From NCBI RefSeq assembly GCF_001279725.1, contig NZ_LGDE01000468.1, positions 1 through 20,287 of the forward strand: a DNA stretch of 20,287 nt, read 5' to 3'. Position numbers and translations under genes: made by a program. Positions 6,650 to 14,704 of this stretch are shown here, in pieces. The DNA comes from Streptomyces sp. WM4235. GTDB lineage: Bacteria; Actinomycetota; Actinomycetes; Streptomycetales; Streptomycetaceae. Every line of letters starts with the position of its first letter. Within the stretch, counting starts at the first letter, position 1. Below the pieces are notes generated by a model. That model made no database searches, was not told the DNA's origin, and saw only the letters and a list, made by a program, of their open reading frames with translations.

Positions 6650-7309
6650 TCAGTCGTCGGTGAGTCGGCCTTCGAGGTCGATGACCCACCGCCGGGCCCA
6701 CTCGCGCAGGTCGGCGATGGCGTCCGCGTCGAGTCCGTACTCGGCGAACTCCTCGTCGTCGTACCACTCGGAGCCGGCCAGCCGGTCCCGGAGGTCGTCG
6801 AGGCGGAACTCGTCGCGCCCGTGCCGAGCGCCCAGCCGCTCCAGTTCGCCCAGGTCGCGCCGGCGCAGGCGGTGGGCCGCCTGTACGTCGATGAGATCGC
6901 GCGGGGCGCCCCGGTCGGCCAGGGCACGGACCTTGGTGCCGATCACGTCGTCGAGGGCGAGGACCGGTCCGTACTCGGTGTTCTCCGGGGCGGACCAGAG
7001 GTTCTCCTTGAGGACGTCCACCTCGCACCGCGCGCCGTCGACGGGGTCGGTGACCATGAGGCGGGCGGCGAGCGGGTCCACGGCGACGACCTCCACGGCC
7101 CAGCCGCGCTTGGCCAGCTCGTGGACCAGGTCGGCGGCGATGTCCTCCATGGGGGCCGGGTTCTCGGTGGCGACGTCGAGGTCCTGGCTGAGCCGGTCGA
7201 CGAGCCCGTGGGCCTGCACCGCGTAACCACCGGTGAGGACGAGCGGGTACGGGGAACCGATGGCGATGACGTCGGCGAGGAGTCGGCGGTGCAGCCCGCT
7301 GAGGTTCAC
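6650..7309 (-). CDS. AbiEii-like nucleotidyltransferase
   Basis: This is a 219-residue protein with the nucleotidyltransferase signature of the AbiEii/AbiGii type: LVLTGGYAVQAHGLVDRLSQ followed by DLDVATE, with the two acidic residues of the DLD motif as expected metal ligands. A later acidic segment (CEVDVLKENLW) and ALDDVIGTKVRALADRGAPRD match the family's C-terminal pattern. The GTG start at 7309 overlaps the upstream stop in a GTGA, so the pair is translationally coupled; a much longer open frame in the same register has no protein-like content upstream. Family members include the toxin of type IV abortive-infection systems. Many chromosomal homologs have no tested function, so toxin activity is only a possibility. 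Confidence 0.82.
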   Translation of the reverse strand: MNLSGLHRRLLADVIAIGSPYPLVLTGGYAVQAHGLVDRLSQDLDVATENPAPMEDIAADLVHELAKRGWAVEVVAVDPLAARLMVTDPVDGARCEVDVLKENLWSAPENTEYGPVLALDDVIGTKVRALADRGAPRDLIDVQAAHRLRRRDLGELERLGARHGRDEFRLDDLRDRLAGSEWYDDEEFAEYGLDADAIADLREWARRWVIDLEGRLTDD

Positions 7310-7671
7310 GCGAGGGTGGTGGTCCGGGTCGGGAGCTGCGGGAAGCGGTCCTCCCAGACCTGCCGGACGTGCCGACTGACCAGGGTGCGCAGGACCGGCC
7401 ACTGCGCGATCAGCAGGTCCCGGTCCAGGAAGGCGACCAGATCCTCGCGCCGGCCCTCGGCGAGGACGGTTCGGTACAGGCTCATCCGCTGGCGCGGGCG
7501 GTCCAGGTCGTACGTCCGCAGCCCGGACCACGCGACGTGCGGCGGCAGCGCCACCGGCCCGCGGACGGGCCCCGTCAGCTCGGCGAGGGAGCCGGGCAGG
7601 CGGCCGGCGTACCGCGAGCGGAGCACTTCGCCGACCGGTGCCGGCGGGACGGGAGAGGACAGCTGGGCCAT
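7306..7671 (-). CDS. Small partner protein of the AbiEii-like gene
   Basis: This 121-residue protein has no domain I recognise (central region GPVALPPHVAWSGLRTYDLD, then RQRMSLYRTVLAEGRREDLV and DRDLLIAQWPVLRTLVSRHV). It overlaps the AbiEii-like gene by 4 nt, so the two form a unit. By position it could be the cognate antitoxin or simply an accessory protein, but it does not show the usual AbiEi winged-helix start. The ATG at 7671 was preferred to a GTG at 7707, because the latter lies inside the hairpin that ends the thiopeptide operon. No good ribosome binding site precedes 7671, so the transcript may be leaderless. Homologs next to AbiEii-like genes are, as I remember, common in streptomycetes. 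Confidence 0.72.
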   Translation of the reverse strand: MAQLSSPVPPAPVGEVLRSRYAGRLPGSLAELTGPVRGPVALPPHVAWSGLRTYDLDRPRQRMSLYRTVLAEGRREDLVAFLDRDLLIAQWPVLRTLVSRHVRQVWEDRFPQLPTRTTTLA

Positions 7672-7689
7672 GGGCCCAGTATCGCGTGT

Positions 7690-7717
7690 CCCACCCGTCC
7701 CCGGCACGACGGGTGGG
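7690..7717 (-). terminator. Terminator of the laz-like operon
   Basis: CCCACCCGT (7690-7698) pairs with ACGGGTGGG (7709-7717) around a 10-nt loop, 27 nt past the lazF stop codon. A short GGGGG/CCCCC hairpin (7715-7727) adjoins it. It separates the thiopeptide operon from the AbiEii-like pair. Confidence 0.6.
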
Positions 7718-7743
7718 GGATTCCCCCGATGGTGTGCGCCGGC

Positions 7744-9477
7744 CTAGGCCCCGGGGCGCCGGCCGAGCGGGAGCAGGTACTGCAGCGGCTGTTCGAGGTC
7801 GTCCAGGCCGAGGAGTTCGTGGGCCAGGTCGTCGTGGAAGCCGCCGAGGGGGGTGCCGGCCAGGCCCAGGGCCGTCGCGGTGAGCAGCAGCGTCTGCGTC
7901 AGGTGGCCGGTCTCCAGCAGGGCCAGGCGCAGGGCGCGCAGGCCGTAGCGGCGCCGCAGCACGCCGAGGTCCGCGTACACGGCCAGGACCACCGGCGCGC
8001 CGTCGATGCCGATCCAGTCGGGGTCCGTCGCGGGACGGGACAGGTACGTCGACAGGGCCTTGATCGCCTCCACCGGCGGGACCGGCCCCACGCGGCGCAG
8101 CGTCCGCGATTCCGGCACGCATTCCCAGGTGCCCGCGGGGACCCCGGCCGTGTCGAGGACCAGCAGCCGTACGCGGGCGGTGTAGAGGGCGCCGGCGCTC
8201 GGGTGGGGGCGGTGCACGAGGGTACGCGTCGAGCCGTCCGCGAGGAGCTGCTCGGAGCGGCCGCTCTCGGACAGGGAGTGCCACAGCAACGCGCCCAGCG
8301 TGTCCGCGTCGAGCGGCCCGGTCAGCGCGCCGCGCAGCGAGGACCGGCCCGCGAGGACCTCACGCAGCGACACCTCGGGCAGCGGCCCCGTCGGCAGCGC
8401 GATCTCCGGCCCGGCCGTTCCCCACCCCGCCCGGCCGGTCGCCGACGGGGAGAGCGGCGCCGACGGCCGCAGGGCCGTGTCCTCGCCGCGCCCGATCTGG
8501 AACTTGCTGCGCTCCAGGTAGCGGAAGTCGGGCGCGGTGTGCGAGGACGGGAAGTAGTCGGCCGGCTCGTCCGTCGTCGCCGAGCCCGCCGTCCCCGAGT
8601 CCGTCGTCCCCGAGTCCGTCGTCTCCAGCAGGGTCCGGGCGACCAGCCGGCACACGGCCCGCTCCTCGTCGGGGGTGACACCGAGCCGGTTGAACAGCAT
8701 GTGGAGCTGCGAGGCCCACACCCAGGCGTACGAGGCCGCCGGCTCGCCGCCGGCCCGCAGCGTCGCGTCGGCCTCCCGGACCCGGTCCGTCCACCGGAGC
8801 AGCCAGGGCGACGCCGTGCCGTCCACGAGCCGCCGCCGCAGGTCCGCCGCGCGCCGACCCAGCGTCGAACGCTGCGCCGCGTACACGGAGTTGACCCGGG
8901 CGTGAATCGAGGCGCCCGGCAGCAGCGGCACCTCGGTGACCCACCGCCAGCCGGCCGCGTGCCCGCGCAGCCAGCGTGCCGCGGCGAGTTCGTCCATCCC
9001 GAGCGCGCACGCCGTCGCGTGCGCCAGGTCGGCCGCGATCGTCAGGCGCGTCGCCGCGCCCCCGTCCCGTACCTCCCGCAGGGCTTCGACGACCACCCCG
9101 GTGGAGGCGGCGAAGACGCCCTCGGCGACCGGCAGCGCGAGCGGGCCGCCGTACCGGTCCGTCTCGGGCACGTACGGCACGGACCGCACCTCCCCGTGGG
9201 CGGAGGGCCACGGGCCCGGCACCGAGGGCACCTCCTTCGCGGCCCGCGCCAACTCCTCCGGCAGCCGCGCCGCCGCGGCCGGGTCCGCGCCGTGCACCCG
9301 GATCCGCAGGTGGGGGCCGTCCTCCCCGTAGCGGATGAAGAACCACCGGTCGGCCTTCCCGGCCGCCACCAGGCCGTCCAGCAGCGGGGCCACGTCCCGC
9401 AGCAGGAGCGCGTCGGCGTCCTCGGCGGTGGCGTGCAGGAACAGGTGGTGGCTCTGCCAGGTGTCGATCGTCGTCAT
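7744..9477 (-). CDS. lazF: LazF-like elimination/azoline-dehydrogenase fusion
   Basis: This 577-residue protein fuses two RiPP enzymes. Residues 1-285 match the LanB C-terminal / thiopeptide-type domain (WFFIRYGEDGPHLRIRVHG at 45-63, RVNSVYAAQRSTLGRRA at 194-210, SQLHMLFNRLG at 256-266), which removes glutamate from glutamyl-Ser to leave dehydroalanine. Residues 310-577 are a SagB-type flavin dehydrogenase (PSAGALY at 426-432, LLETGHLTQTLLLTATALGL at 520-539, LEQPLQYLLPLGRRPGA at the end), which oxidises azolines to azoles. The linker contains a DSGTT repeat encoded by two identical 15-bp units at 8591-8620. This fusion is characteristic of LazF in the lactazole pathway. The ATG at 9477 has a GAGGA site, 54 nt after lazE. 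Confidence 0.93.
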   Translation of the reverse strand: MTTIDTWQSHHLFLHATAEDADALLLRDVAPLLDGLVAAGKADRWFFIRYGEDGPHLRIRVHGADPAAAARLPEELARAAKEVPSVPGPWPSAHGEVRSVPYVPETDRYGGPLALPVAEGVFAASTGVVVEALREVRDGGAATRLTIAADLAHATACALGMDELAAARWLRGHAAGWRWVTEVPLLPGASIHARVNSVYAAQRSTLGRRAADLRRRLVDGTASPWLLRWTDRVREADATLRAGGEPAASYAWVWASQLHMLFNRLGVTPDEERAVCRLVARTLLETTDSGTTDSGTAGSATTDEPADYFPSSHTAPDFRYLERSKFQIGRGEDTALRPSAPLSPSATGRAGWGTAGPEIALPTGPLPEVSLREVLAGRSSLRGALTGPLDADTLGALLWHSLSESGRSEQLLADGSTRTLVHRPHPSAGALYTARVRLLVLDTAGVPAGTWECVPESRTLRRVGPVPPVEAIKALSTYLSRPATDPDWIGIDGAPVVLAVYADLGVLRRRYGLRALRLALLETGHLTQTLLLTATALGLAGTPLGGFHDDLAHELLGLDDLEQPLQYLLPLGRRPGA

Positions 9478-9487
9478 CAGCGGTCCT

Positions 9488-9530
9488 CGTCGTGGGCCCG
9501 TGCCCGTCGTGGGCCCGTGCCCGTCGTGGG
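9488..9530. repeat. 17-bp tandem repeat between lazE and lazF
   Basis: CGTCGTGGGCCCGTGCC occurs twice in a row (9488-9504, 9505-9521), followed by the first 9 bases of a third copy (9522-9530). It fills most of the only sizeable gap among lazB-F. It probably arose by replication slippage; a role in setting lazF expression is possible but unsupported. Confidence 0.8.
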
Positions 9531-9531
9531 G

Positions 9532-11517
9532 TCAGGGGAAGGGGTGCGGGTGGACCGTGAGGTCCTCCGGGCGCAACGGCCGGTTCGTGCGGCCCAGTCG
9601 GTACGGCACCTCCAGCAGTCGGGGGAGCCCCCGGGTGCGGTGGTTGACGTGCCCGAAGGTCATCGGCAGGGCGCCCGGGACGACGACCTTCACCGCGTGC
9701 AGTCCGAGCCGCCGGCGCAGCCCCCGCTCGGACTGGTCGACGGTGATCACCTCCAGGCCGGCCCGGGACAGCCGCTCCACGCTCGCCCCGAGCAGGTCGG
9801 CGAGGTCACCCACCGGCTCCGGAGCCCCCGGCCAGGCCTCCTCGACCGACAGCCGGGGCGTGTCCGCGAACAGGAACTCCAGGCGCGGGCCCGCCTCGGG
9901 CAGGGTGTTCACGCCGACGTGGTCGTCCAGGGACACCACCAGCTCCGGCCGGTCCAGCATCGGCCGGAGCCGGCGCGGATCGCGCGGGCCGCCCTCGGCC
10001 AGGGAACGGTGCCCCGCGTCCAGCACGTTGGTGACGACCTCGGCCACCGCGGAGCGGATCGCCGCGCGCGGGTCGTGGTGGGCGCCGGCCGCCAGGAACA
10101 TGCGGGGCGCCTCCGGGTGGGAGCCCTCGTACCGGCAGACCGCCACGACCGCCGGGACGCCGAAGTCGTTCGTCGCGTCGAGGAGGACGAGCCGGTAGCC
10201 GGCCAGCGCCGCACGGTCCGCGAGCAGCGCGGTGTCCGGGTCGTCCGGCGGTGGAAGCACCCGGCGCAGGGGCGTCGCCGCGTACCAGGCCATCAGGAAC
10301 GCGTCGCGCTCCGCCACCTCGAACAGCCCGTAGAGCGCGGCCTCCTCGGGGCTGTTGCCGAGTCCGCAGCCGTTCGAGGACTCGTACACCACGCGGGGTC
10401 GGTCGCCGCCGGGGACGTCCCAGTACGCCACGTGCTCCGGGACGGCCGTGGTCCGCCGCCGGGTGAGCGACCAGCCGTGCACCCAGTCCATGACCAGGTC
10501 GGGGGCGTAGGGCACGGTCGGCGACGACGGGTGGCCGTGGTGGGCGGGGTCGGGCAGGCCGAGCCGCTCCGGGTCCACGGCCCGGTCGGGACCCAACTCC
10601 GCGTAGGAGGCGCGCAGCCCCGTGCGCCGGCCGGTCGGCCGCATGCCCGTGTACCGCTCCACGCTCTCGAACAGCGCGATCCGCTCGCTGTCGCCGAAGT
10701 CCCGGGACCGGCCGTACCCACCGTCGTCGACGAGACGACCGTCGGTCACGAACGCGCTGGTCAGGCAGAACGCCGAGTCCTCGGACCGGAACAGCCGGCG
10801 CACCGGGCCGAACCGCTCGTCGTACAGGGCCTCGCGCAGCCGCTCCGGCGCGGTCAGCGGGTTGGGCGCGCGGAGCACGTACGGATCGGGGAGCGGCCGG
10901 GGGCCCGACGGCAGCGCGGCGACGTCGGACGCCGAGTCCGGGGGCAGCGGGTGGCACACCGCGCAGCCGCCGACGGGGCTGACCCGGTGCGTGGACCAGG
11001 TGCCGCGCCCGAGGTGCACGACGTACACGAGGGCCGACTCCGCACCGGGCTCCGAACCCGGCTCCACACCGGGTTGGGTCTCCTCGGGGGCGGCCGGCTC
11101 CAGCAGCTCCAGCGCGAGGGCGCCCAGCGACTCCGACAGGGCCGGCGAGGTCACGCCGGCCAGCTCCAGGGTCGGGCTCCGCCACGGCACGCGACCGCCC
11201 GCCGTGGCCAGCCGCTGGTACTCGGCGCAGCACAGACAGGCCGCCGCGCCCGGCCGCAGCACCGGCCCGACCACCGCCAGCGCCCCGTCGAAGCGCACCG
11301 GTACGAACTCCACGGGGTGGCCGAGCGCGTGCCGGCTCAGTTCCTCGGCGAGGCCGAGCGTCCACCGCGGCAACAGGACCACGGCCGCCCCGGACACGGC
11401 CGCCGTCGCGGAACCGGCGTCGAGCACGGGCACCGGCAGCGCCCCGAGCGGACCGGACGGGGGCGCGGCAGGCGTCGGTATCGGGGCCGCGGGCGGGGGC
11501 GCGGTCGCGGAGGTCAT
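9532..11517 (-). CDS. lazE: LazE-like YcaO cyclodehydratase
   Basis: This 661-residue protein makes azolines from Cys/Ser in the precursor core using ATP. Residues 220-661 are a YcaO domain: GDSERIALFESVERY at 275-289 and ALYGLFEVAERDAFLMAW at 394-411 carry the glutamates that coordinate Mg-ATP, and the C-terminus PHPFP fits the PxPxP motif of azoline-forming YcaOs. The N-terminal third (about 30-215) resembles the tail of an E1-like domain with a probable zinc site: CxxC at 94/97 and 185/188. A low-complexity insert (PEETQPGVEPGSEPGAES) lies at 144-161. The ATG at 11517 overlaps the lazD stop (ATGA), so the partners are made together. Its leader-binding function is expected to come from LazD. 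Confidence 0.94.
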   Translation of the reverse strand: MTSATAPPPAAPIPTPAAPPSGPLGALPVPVLDAGSATAAVSGAAVVLLPRWTLGLAEELSRHALGHPVEFVPVRFDGALAVVGPVLRPGAAACLCCAEYQRLATAGGRVPWRSPTLELAGVTSPALSESLGALALELLEPAAPEETQPGVEPGSEPGAESALVYVVHLGRGTWSTHRVSPVGGCAVCHPLPPDSASDVAALPSGPRPLPDPYVLRAPNPLTAPERLREALYDERFGPVRRLFRSEDSAFCLTSAFVTDGRLVDDGGYGRSRDFGDSERIALFESVERYTGMRPTGRRTGLRASYAELGPDRAVDPERLGLPDPAHHGHPSSPTVPYAPDLVMDWVHGWSLTRRRTTAVPEHVAYWDVPGGDRPRVVYESSNGCGLGNSPEEAALYGLFEVAERDAFLMAWYAATPLRRVLPPPDDPDTALLADRAALAGYRLVLLDATNDFGVPAVVAVCRYEGSHPEAPRMFLAAGAHHDPRAAIRSAVAEVVTNVLDAGHRSLAEGGPRDPRRLRPMLDRPELVVSLDDHVGVNTLPEAGPRLEFLFADTPRLSVEEAWPGAPEPVGDLADLLGASVERLSRAGLEVITVDQSERGLRRRLGLHAVKVVVPGALPMTFGHVNHRTRGLPRLLEVPYRLGRTNRPLRPEDLTVHPHPFP

Positions 11518-13472
11518 CGTGTCTCCCGGGGGGTGTGCAGGACCGTGAATCCGAACGCCCTCAGCAGCGCGCCGGGTTCGTCGGCGCTCCGGGCGGTGGG
11601 CGCATCCGGGGCCGGGTCCGCGCCCGTCAGTCGGCGCAACGCGTCCTGGAACGCTTCCTCGCGCCCGGCCAGTTCCGCCAACCAACGGCCGGTCCACCCC
11701 GAGTCCTCCCAGGCGGCCGTCCGTACCCCGGCGGCGGCCAGCGGCGCGACCGCGCCCCCCGAGCCCGAGGCGAACCCGGCGGCGGGATCGGAGCCACGGG
11801 CGGGGTCGGGATCGCGGGCCGAGACGCGGGCCACGGCCGCGAGCGAGGCGAAGGCGACCGCGTCGCCCGGCGTCGCCTCCACGGCGTCACCCAGCGGGCC
11901 GAGTCCACGCGACGGACCCGACGAGGCCCCGCGGTGCCCGGTCGGGCGGACGACGGCGCGGTACACCTCCTCGCCCGGAGCGACCCGGAACACCTCCAGG
12001 CGCGCGGGGACGGCGAACCGGTCGGTCAGCGTGGTCCACCAGTGGCGCACCTGCGGGTGCCCGGACCACCGGTCGGCGGGCACGGCCGGCAGTCGACCCG
12101 CCGGCTCCGGCAGGCCGCCGGCGACCGCGCGCAGGGCCCGGCCCCGGGCGTGCCCGGGGTTCGCCCCGACGGCGAAGCCCTCGCCCCCGAGAAGGAGTTC
12201 GGCGGCCCGGCAGAACAGGTCCAGGCGCGCCAGGTCCAGCCGGGGCGCGCCGCCGACCAGGACGCCGTCCGGGCGGCCGGCCCGGCGCAGTACGCAGCGG
12301 GCGAGCGGCACGGGCAGCTGGCGCAGGTCCCCCGGGAGCGGCTCGGGCAGCATCCCGCACCGGTCGTCGGTGAGGGCCGCCAACCGCCGCAGCGCCTCGC
12401 CGAGGCCGGCGGCAGGAGGCAGGAGCGTCCGCCGGTCGGCGTCGACGCGGTCGGGCCCGAGCCAGCTGCGGTAGTCGGCCCGTGGCGGCCGGGCGTTCGC
12501 GAGCAGTACCGCCGGCAGTCCGGGCAGCAGCCTGTCGTCCTCCCCTTCGTCCGCCGGGTCCGGCAGCCCGGCGGCCCCGCACAGCAGCCGGTGCGCCGCG
12601 GCGCCCGCGAGCAGCGGGAAGAACGCGGCGGGCACGGCGGGCACTTCGGCCGTCGCGAGCACGGCGTGCGTGGCGGACGTGCCGCGCGTGGCGGGCGTGG
12701 CGGGCGCTCCCGGCGGTCCGGGGCGGTCGAGCCGGGCCTCCAGGGCCTCGGCCTCGGACCGGATCTGGGCGGGGCTGCCGAGCGCGGTGGCGTACCCGCT
12801 CCCGCCGCGCCGGCCGACCGCCACGCCCCGGACGGGCCCCGACCCCCGGGCGTACAGGAGGACCCGGTCCCCGGGCAGGTCCGGATCGACGGTGTACGCG
12901 ACGGGCAGCCCGCCCGCCGCCAACGCCCGCCCGGCAGCCCTGGCCAGCGGGCCGTCGGGAGCGCCGGACACCACCTCGGCGCGGGTTCCGAGGAGCGCGG
13001 CCCGCGCGGTGTCGGGCCGCTCGGCGGTCACACCGAGCCAGTCCGTGACCGGATCGGTCGCGGTGGTCCGCACGGTGGTCGGGGGCGGCGTCGGGCCCGA
13101 CACGAGCAGCTCGTGCGCCGCCAGTTGCCCCACGAGCGTGTCCACCGCCCCGCGCAGCGCCGAGCCCGGCTCCACACCGTCCAGGAACTCCTCGAACCCC
13201 CCGTCGAGCAGGGGTTCCTCGATCATGCGCCACAGCGTGGGCAGCGCCTTGCTGCCCTCCAGGGTGACGCTCCCGCGCCGCCCCCGCAGGTGCAGGCCTT
13301 CGCGCAACGGCGTCACGGCCACCCCGGGGCGCAACCGCCGCACGGTCCGGGAGCCGGCGTCCGGACCCGTGCCCGTGTCCGTGCCCGCACCCGCACGGGT
13401 GCCCTCGTCCGCACGCGCGTCGGCGCCCGAGCCCGGGTCGGCGCCCGGCACGGCGGGGTGTTCGGCGCTCAC
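11514..13472 (-). CDS. lazD: LazD-like leader-binding Ocin-ThiF/RRE protein
   Basis: This 652-residue protein is the expected partner of the YcaO enzyme. Residues about 44-125 (VRRLRPGVAVTPLREGLHLR, later LPTLWRMIEEPLLDGGFEEF) resemble a RiPP recognition element of the Ocin-ThiF-like proteins in thiopeptide pathways, which hold the precursor leader for cyclodehydration. The middle and C-terminal parts are related to catalytically degenerate E1-like folds, and no adenylation or active-site cysteine motif is evident. Residues 1-42 are Ala/Gly/Thr/Asp low complexity from a repetitive GC stretch. The GTG start at 13472 overlaps the lazC stop (GTGA). Assignment rests on the RRE-like region and on position between lazC and lazE; overall sequence is poorly conserved in this family. 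Confidence 0.85.
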   Translation of the reverse strand: MSAEHPAVPGADPGSGADARADEGTRAGAGTDTGTGPDAGSRTVRRLRPGVAVTPLREGLHLRGRRGSVTLEGSKALPTLWRMIEEPLLDGGFEEFLDGVEPGSALRGAVDTLVGQLAAHELLVSGPTPPPTTVRTTATDPVTDWLGVTAERPDTARAALLGTRAEVVSGAPDGPLARAAGRALAAGGLPVAYTVDPDLPGDRVLLYARGSGPVRGVAVGRRGGSGYATALGSPAQIRSEAEALEARLDRPGPPGAPATPATRGTSATHAVLATAEVPAVPAAFFPLLAGAAAHRLLCGAAGLPDPADEGEDDRLLPGLPAVLLANARPPRADYRSWLGPDRVDADRRTLLPPAAGLGEALRRLAALTDDRCGMLPEPLPGDLRQLPVPLARCVLRRAGRPDGVLVGGAPRLDLARLDLFCRAAELLLGGEGFAVGANPGHARGRALRAVAGGLPEPAGRLPAVPADRWSGHPQVRHWWTTLTDRFAVPARLEVFRVAPGEEVYRAVVRPTGHRGASSGPSRGLGPLGDAVEATPGDAVAFASLAAVARVSARDPDPARGSDPAAGFASGSGGAVAPLAAAGVRTAAWEDSGWTGRWLAELAGREEAFQDALRRLTGADPAPDAPTARSADEPGALLRAFGFTVLHTPRETR

Positions 13473-14704
13473 GAGGCGCCCTCCACCGCGTCGACGGCCG
13501 CGCCGATCTCCGTACGCCAGTCACAGCCGGTCAGGCCGGGCACCGTACGGATCACCAGGTGCGCCGCCAGGTACCGCTCCAACGGGCGGACGTCGCAGAT
13601 GGCCAGGAGCCGGTACAGGGCGTTCGTGGACGCACGGTGGATCAGGTAGTCGGGGCGGCTCCACATCGTCCCCTCGGGGTCGGAGCGGCTCAGCAGTTCG
13701 TGGAAGGCGCTGTATCCGGTGCGTTCCTCGTGGTTCCAGCGCCGCGCCGTCCCGGAGTCCCCGGTGGCCGCGGCCCGCGCCCGGTACGCGTCCGGGGAAC
13801 CGTGCAGGTCGGCGCCCGCCTCGTACCGGCTCCGGACCAGCTCCCAGGCGTCCGCCGAGTACGCGGACCAGGCCCGCTCCCACCCCTGCGCGCCGCCGCC
13901 GCGGATCCGCCCGACGAGGCCGGTCACCGCCTCGTCCACGCGCTCCGCGTGACGCTCGAACCGGTCCCGCAGCCGTCCGTCCGGATCCTCGTGGAAGAGG
14001 AAGTCCTCCAGGTGGGACACGTACGAGTAGTGGCCGCCGGCCAGCCCGCCGGGGTGGGCGCCGGCGTGCGCGGCGAGCGCGACCACCGCGAGCTGGATCC
14101 GGGCCTGCGCGCGGTCGCCGTGCTCGCCGAGGAAGCCGGCGCCGGCGCGCAACGGGGCCAGGCCGGCGCGCAGCAGCTCGTCGCGCAGGTCGGCGCCGTC
14201 GTCGCCGAGGAGGCCGCGCAGCGCGGTGCGGTCGACGGTCTCGACCCGGACGGTGTTGTCCGCGACGATCGGCCCGTAGGGACCGGGAACGAGTTCGGCG
14301 CGGCCGGCTTCCGCGGCCCGCTCCAACAGCTCTGCCTCGGTGAGGTCGCCGTGTGAGGGGTGGACCCGGAGCCAGGCGCGGACGTCGGTCGCGGCGGCCT
14401 CGGCGGCGGCGTCGACCCGTTCGCGCGGGCCCACCAGGCGCAGCCGCAGGTGCGGGCCGTGCAGCCAGTGCCGCTCCACGTGGGCGACGCACCCGTCCGC
14501 CGCCAGAGCCTCGGCGAGCGGCAGCACCACCTCGCGCAACAGGGGTGCCTTGACGGGGTGGTGGTGGTAGACGACCACGTCCCGGGCCTCCCGGACGTCC
14601 CCGGTCCTCGGGGAGTCGCTTTCCATGGATCGCACGCCTCGCACGCTCTCTTCCGGCTCTCGTGATGCTCGTGGCTCTCGAACCGTCGTCGTGTCCCGGT
14701 TCAT
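13469..14704 (-). CDS. lazC: LazC-like thiopeptide pyridine synthase
   Basis: This 411-residue protein belongs to the stand-alone LanB C-terminal-like family that includes pyridine synthases. VVYHHHPVKAPLLREVVLPL starts the fold near residue 44, HWLHGPHLRLRLVGP lies at 79-93, and YLIHRASTNALYRLLAICD near the C-terminus corresponds to the HMxxNRL region of the elimination domains. In lactazole biosynthesis LazC joins two dehydroalanines by a formal [4+2] cycloaddition, forms the pyridine and releases the leader. The ATG at 14704 overlaps the lazB stop (ATGA); a second ATG at 14626 has a better ribosome binding site (GAGG) and would give 385 residues. The separate elimination domain in LazF leaves pyridine formation as the role for this copy. 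Confidence 0.88.
   Translation of the reverse strand: MNRDTTTVREPRASREPEESVRGVRSMESDSPRTGDVREARDVVVYHHHPVKAPLLREVVLPLAEALAADGCVAHVERHWLHGPHLRLRLVGPRERVDAAAEAAATDVRAWLRVHPSHGDLTEAELLERAAEAGRAELVPGPYGPIVADNTVRVETVDRTALRGLLGDDGADLRDELLRAGLAPLRAGAGFLGEHGDRAQARIQLAVVALAAHAGAHPGGLAGGHYSYVSHLEDFLFHEDPDGRLRDRFERHAERVDEAVTGLVGRIRGGGAQGWERAWSAYSADAWELVRSRYEAGADLHGSPDAYRARAAATGDSGTARRWNHEERTGYSAFHELLSRSDPEGTMWSRPDYLIHRASTNALYRLLAICDVRPLERYLAAHLVIRTVPGLTGCDWRTEIGAAVDAVEGAS

Noticed and set aside
7369..12474. A 1701-codon open frame on the plus strand across lazF-lazD.
   Set aside because: It is antisense to well-supported genes, rich in Arg/Gly/Gln, and is the usual stop-free antisense frame of very high-GC DNA.
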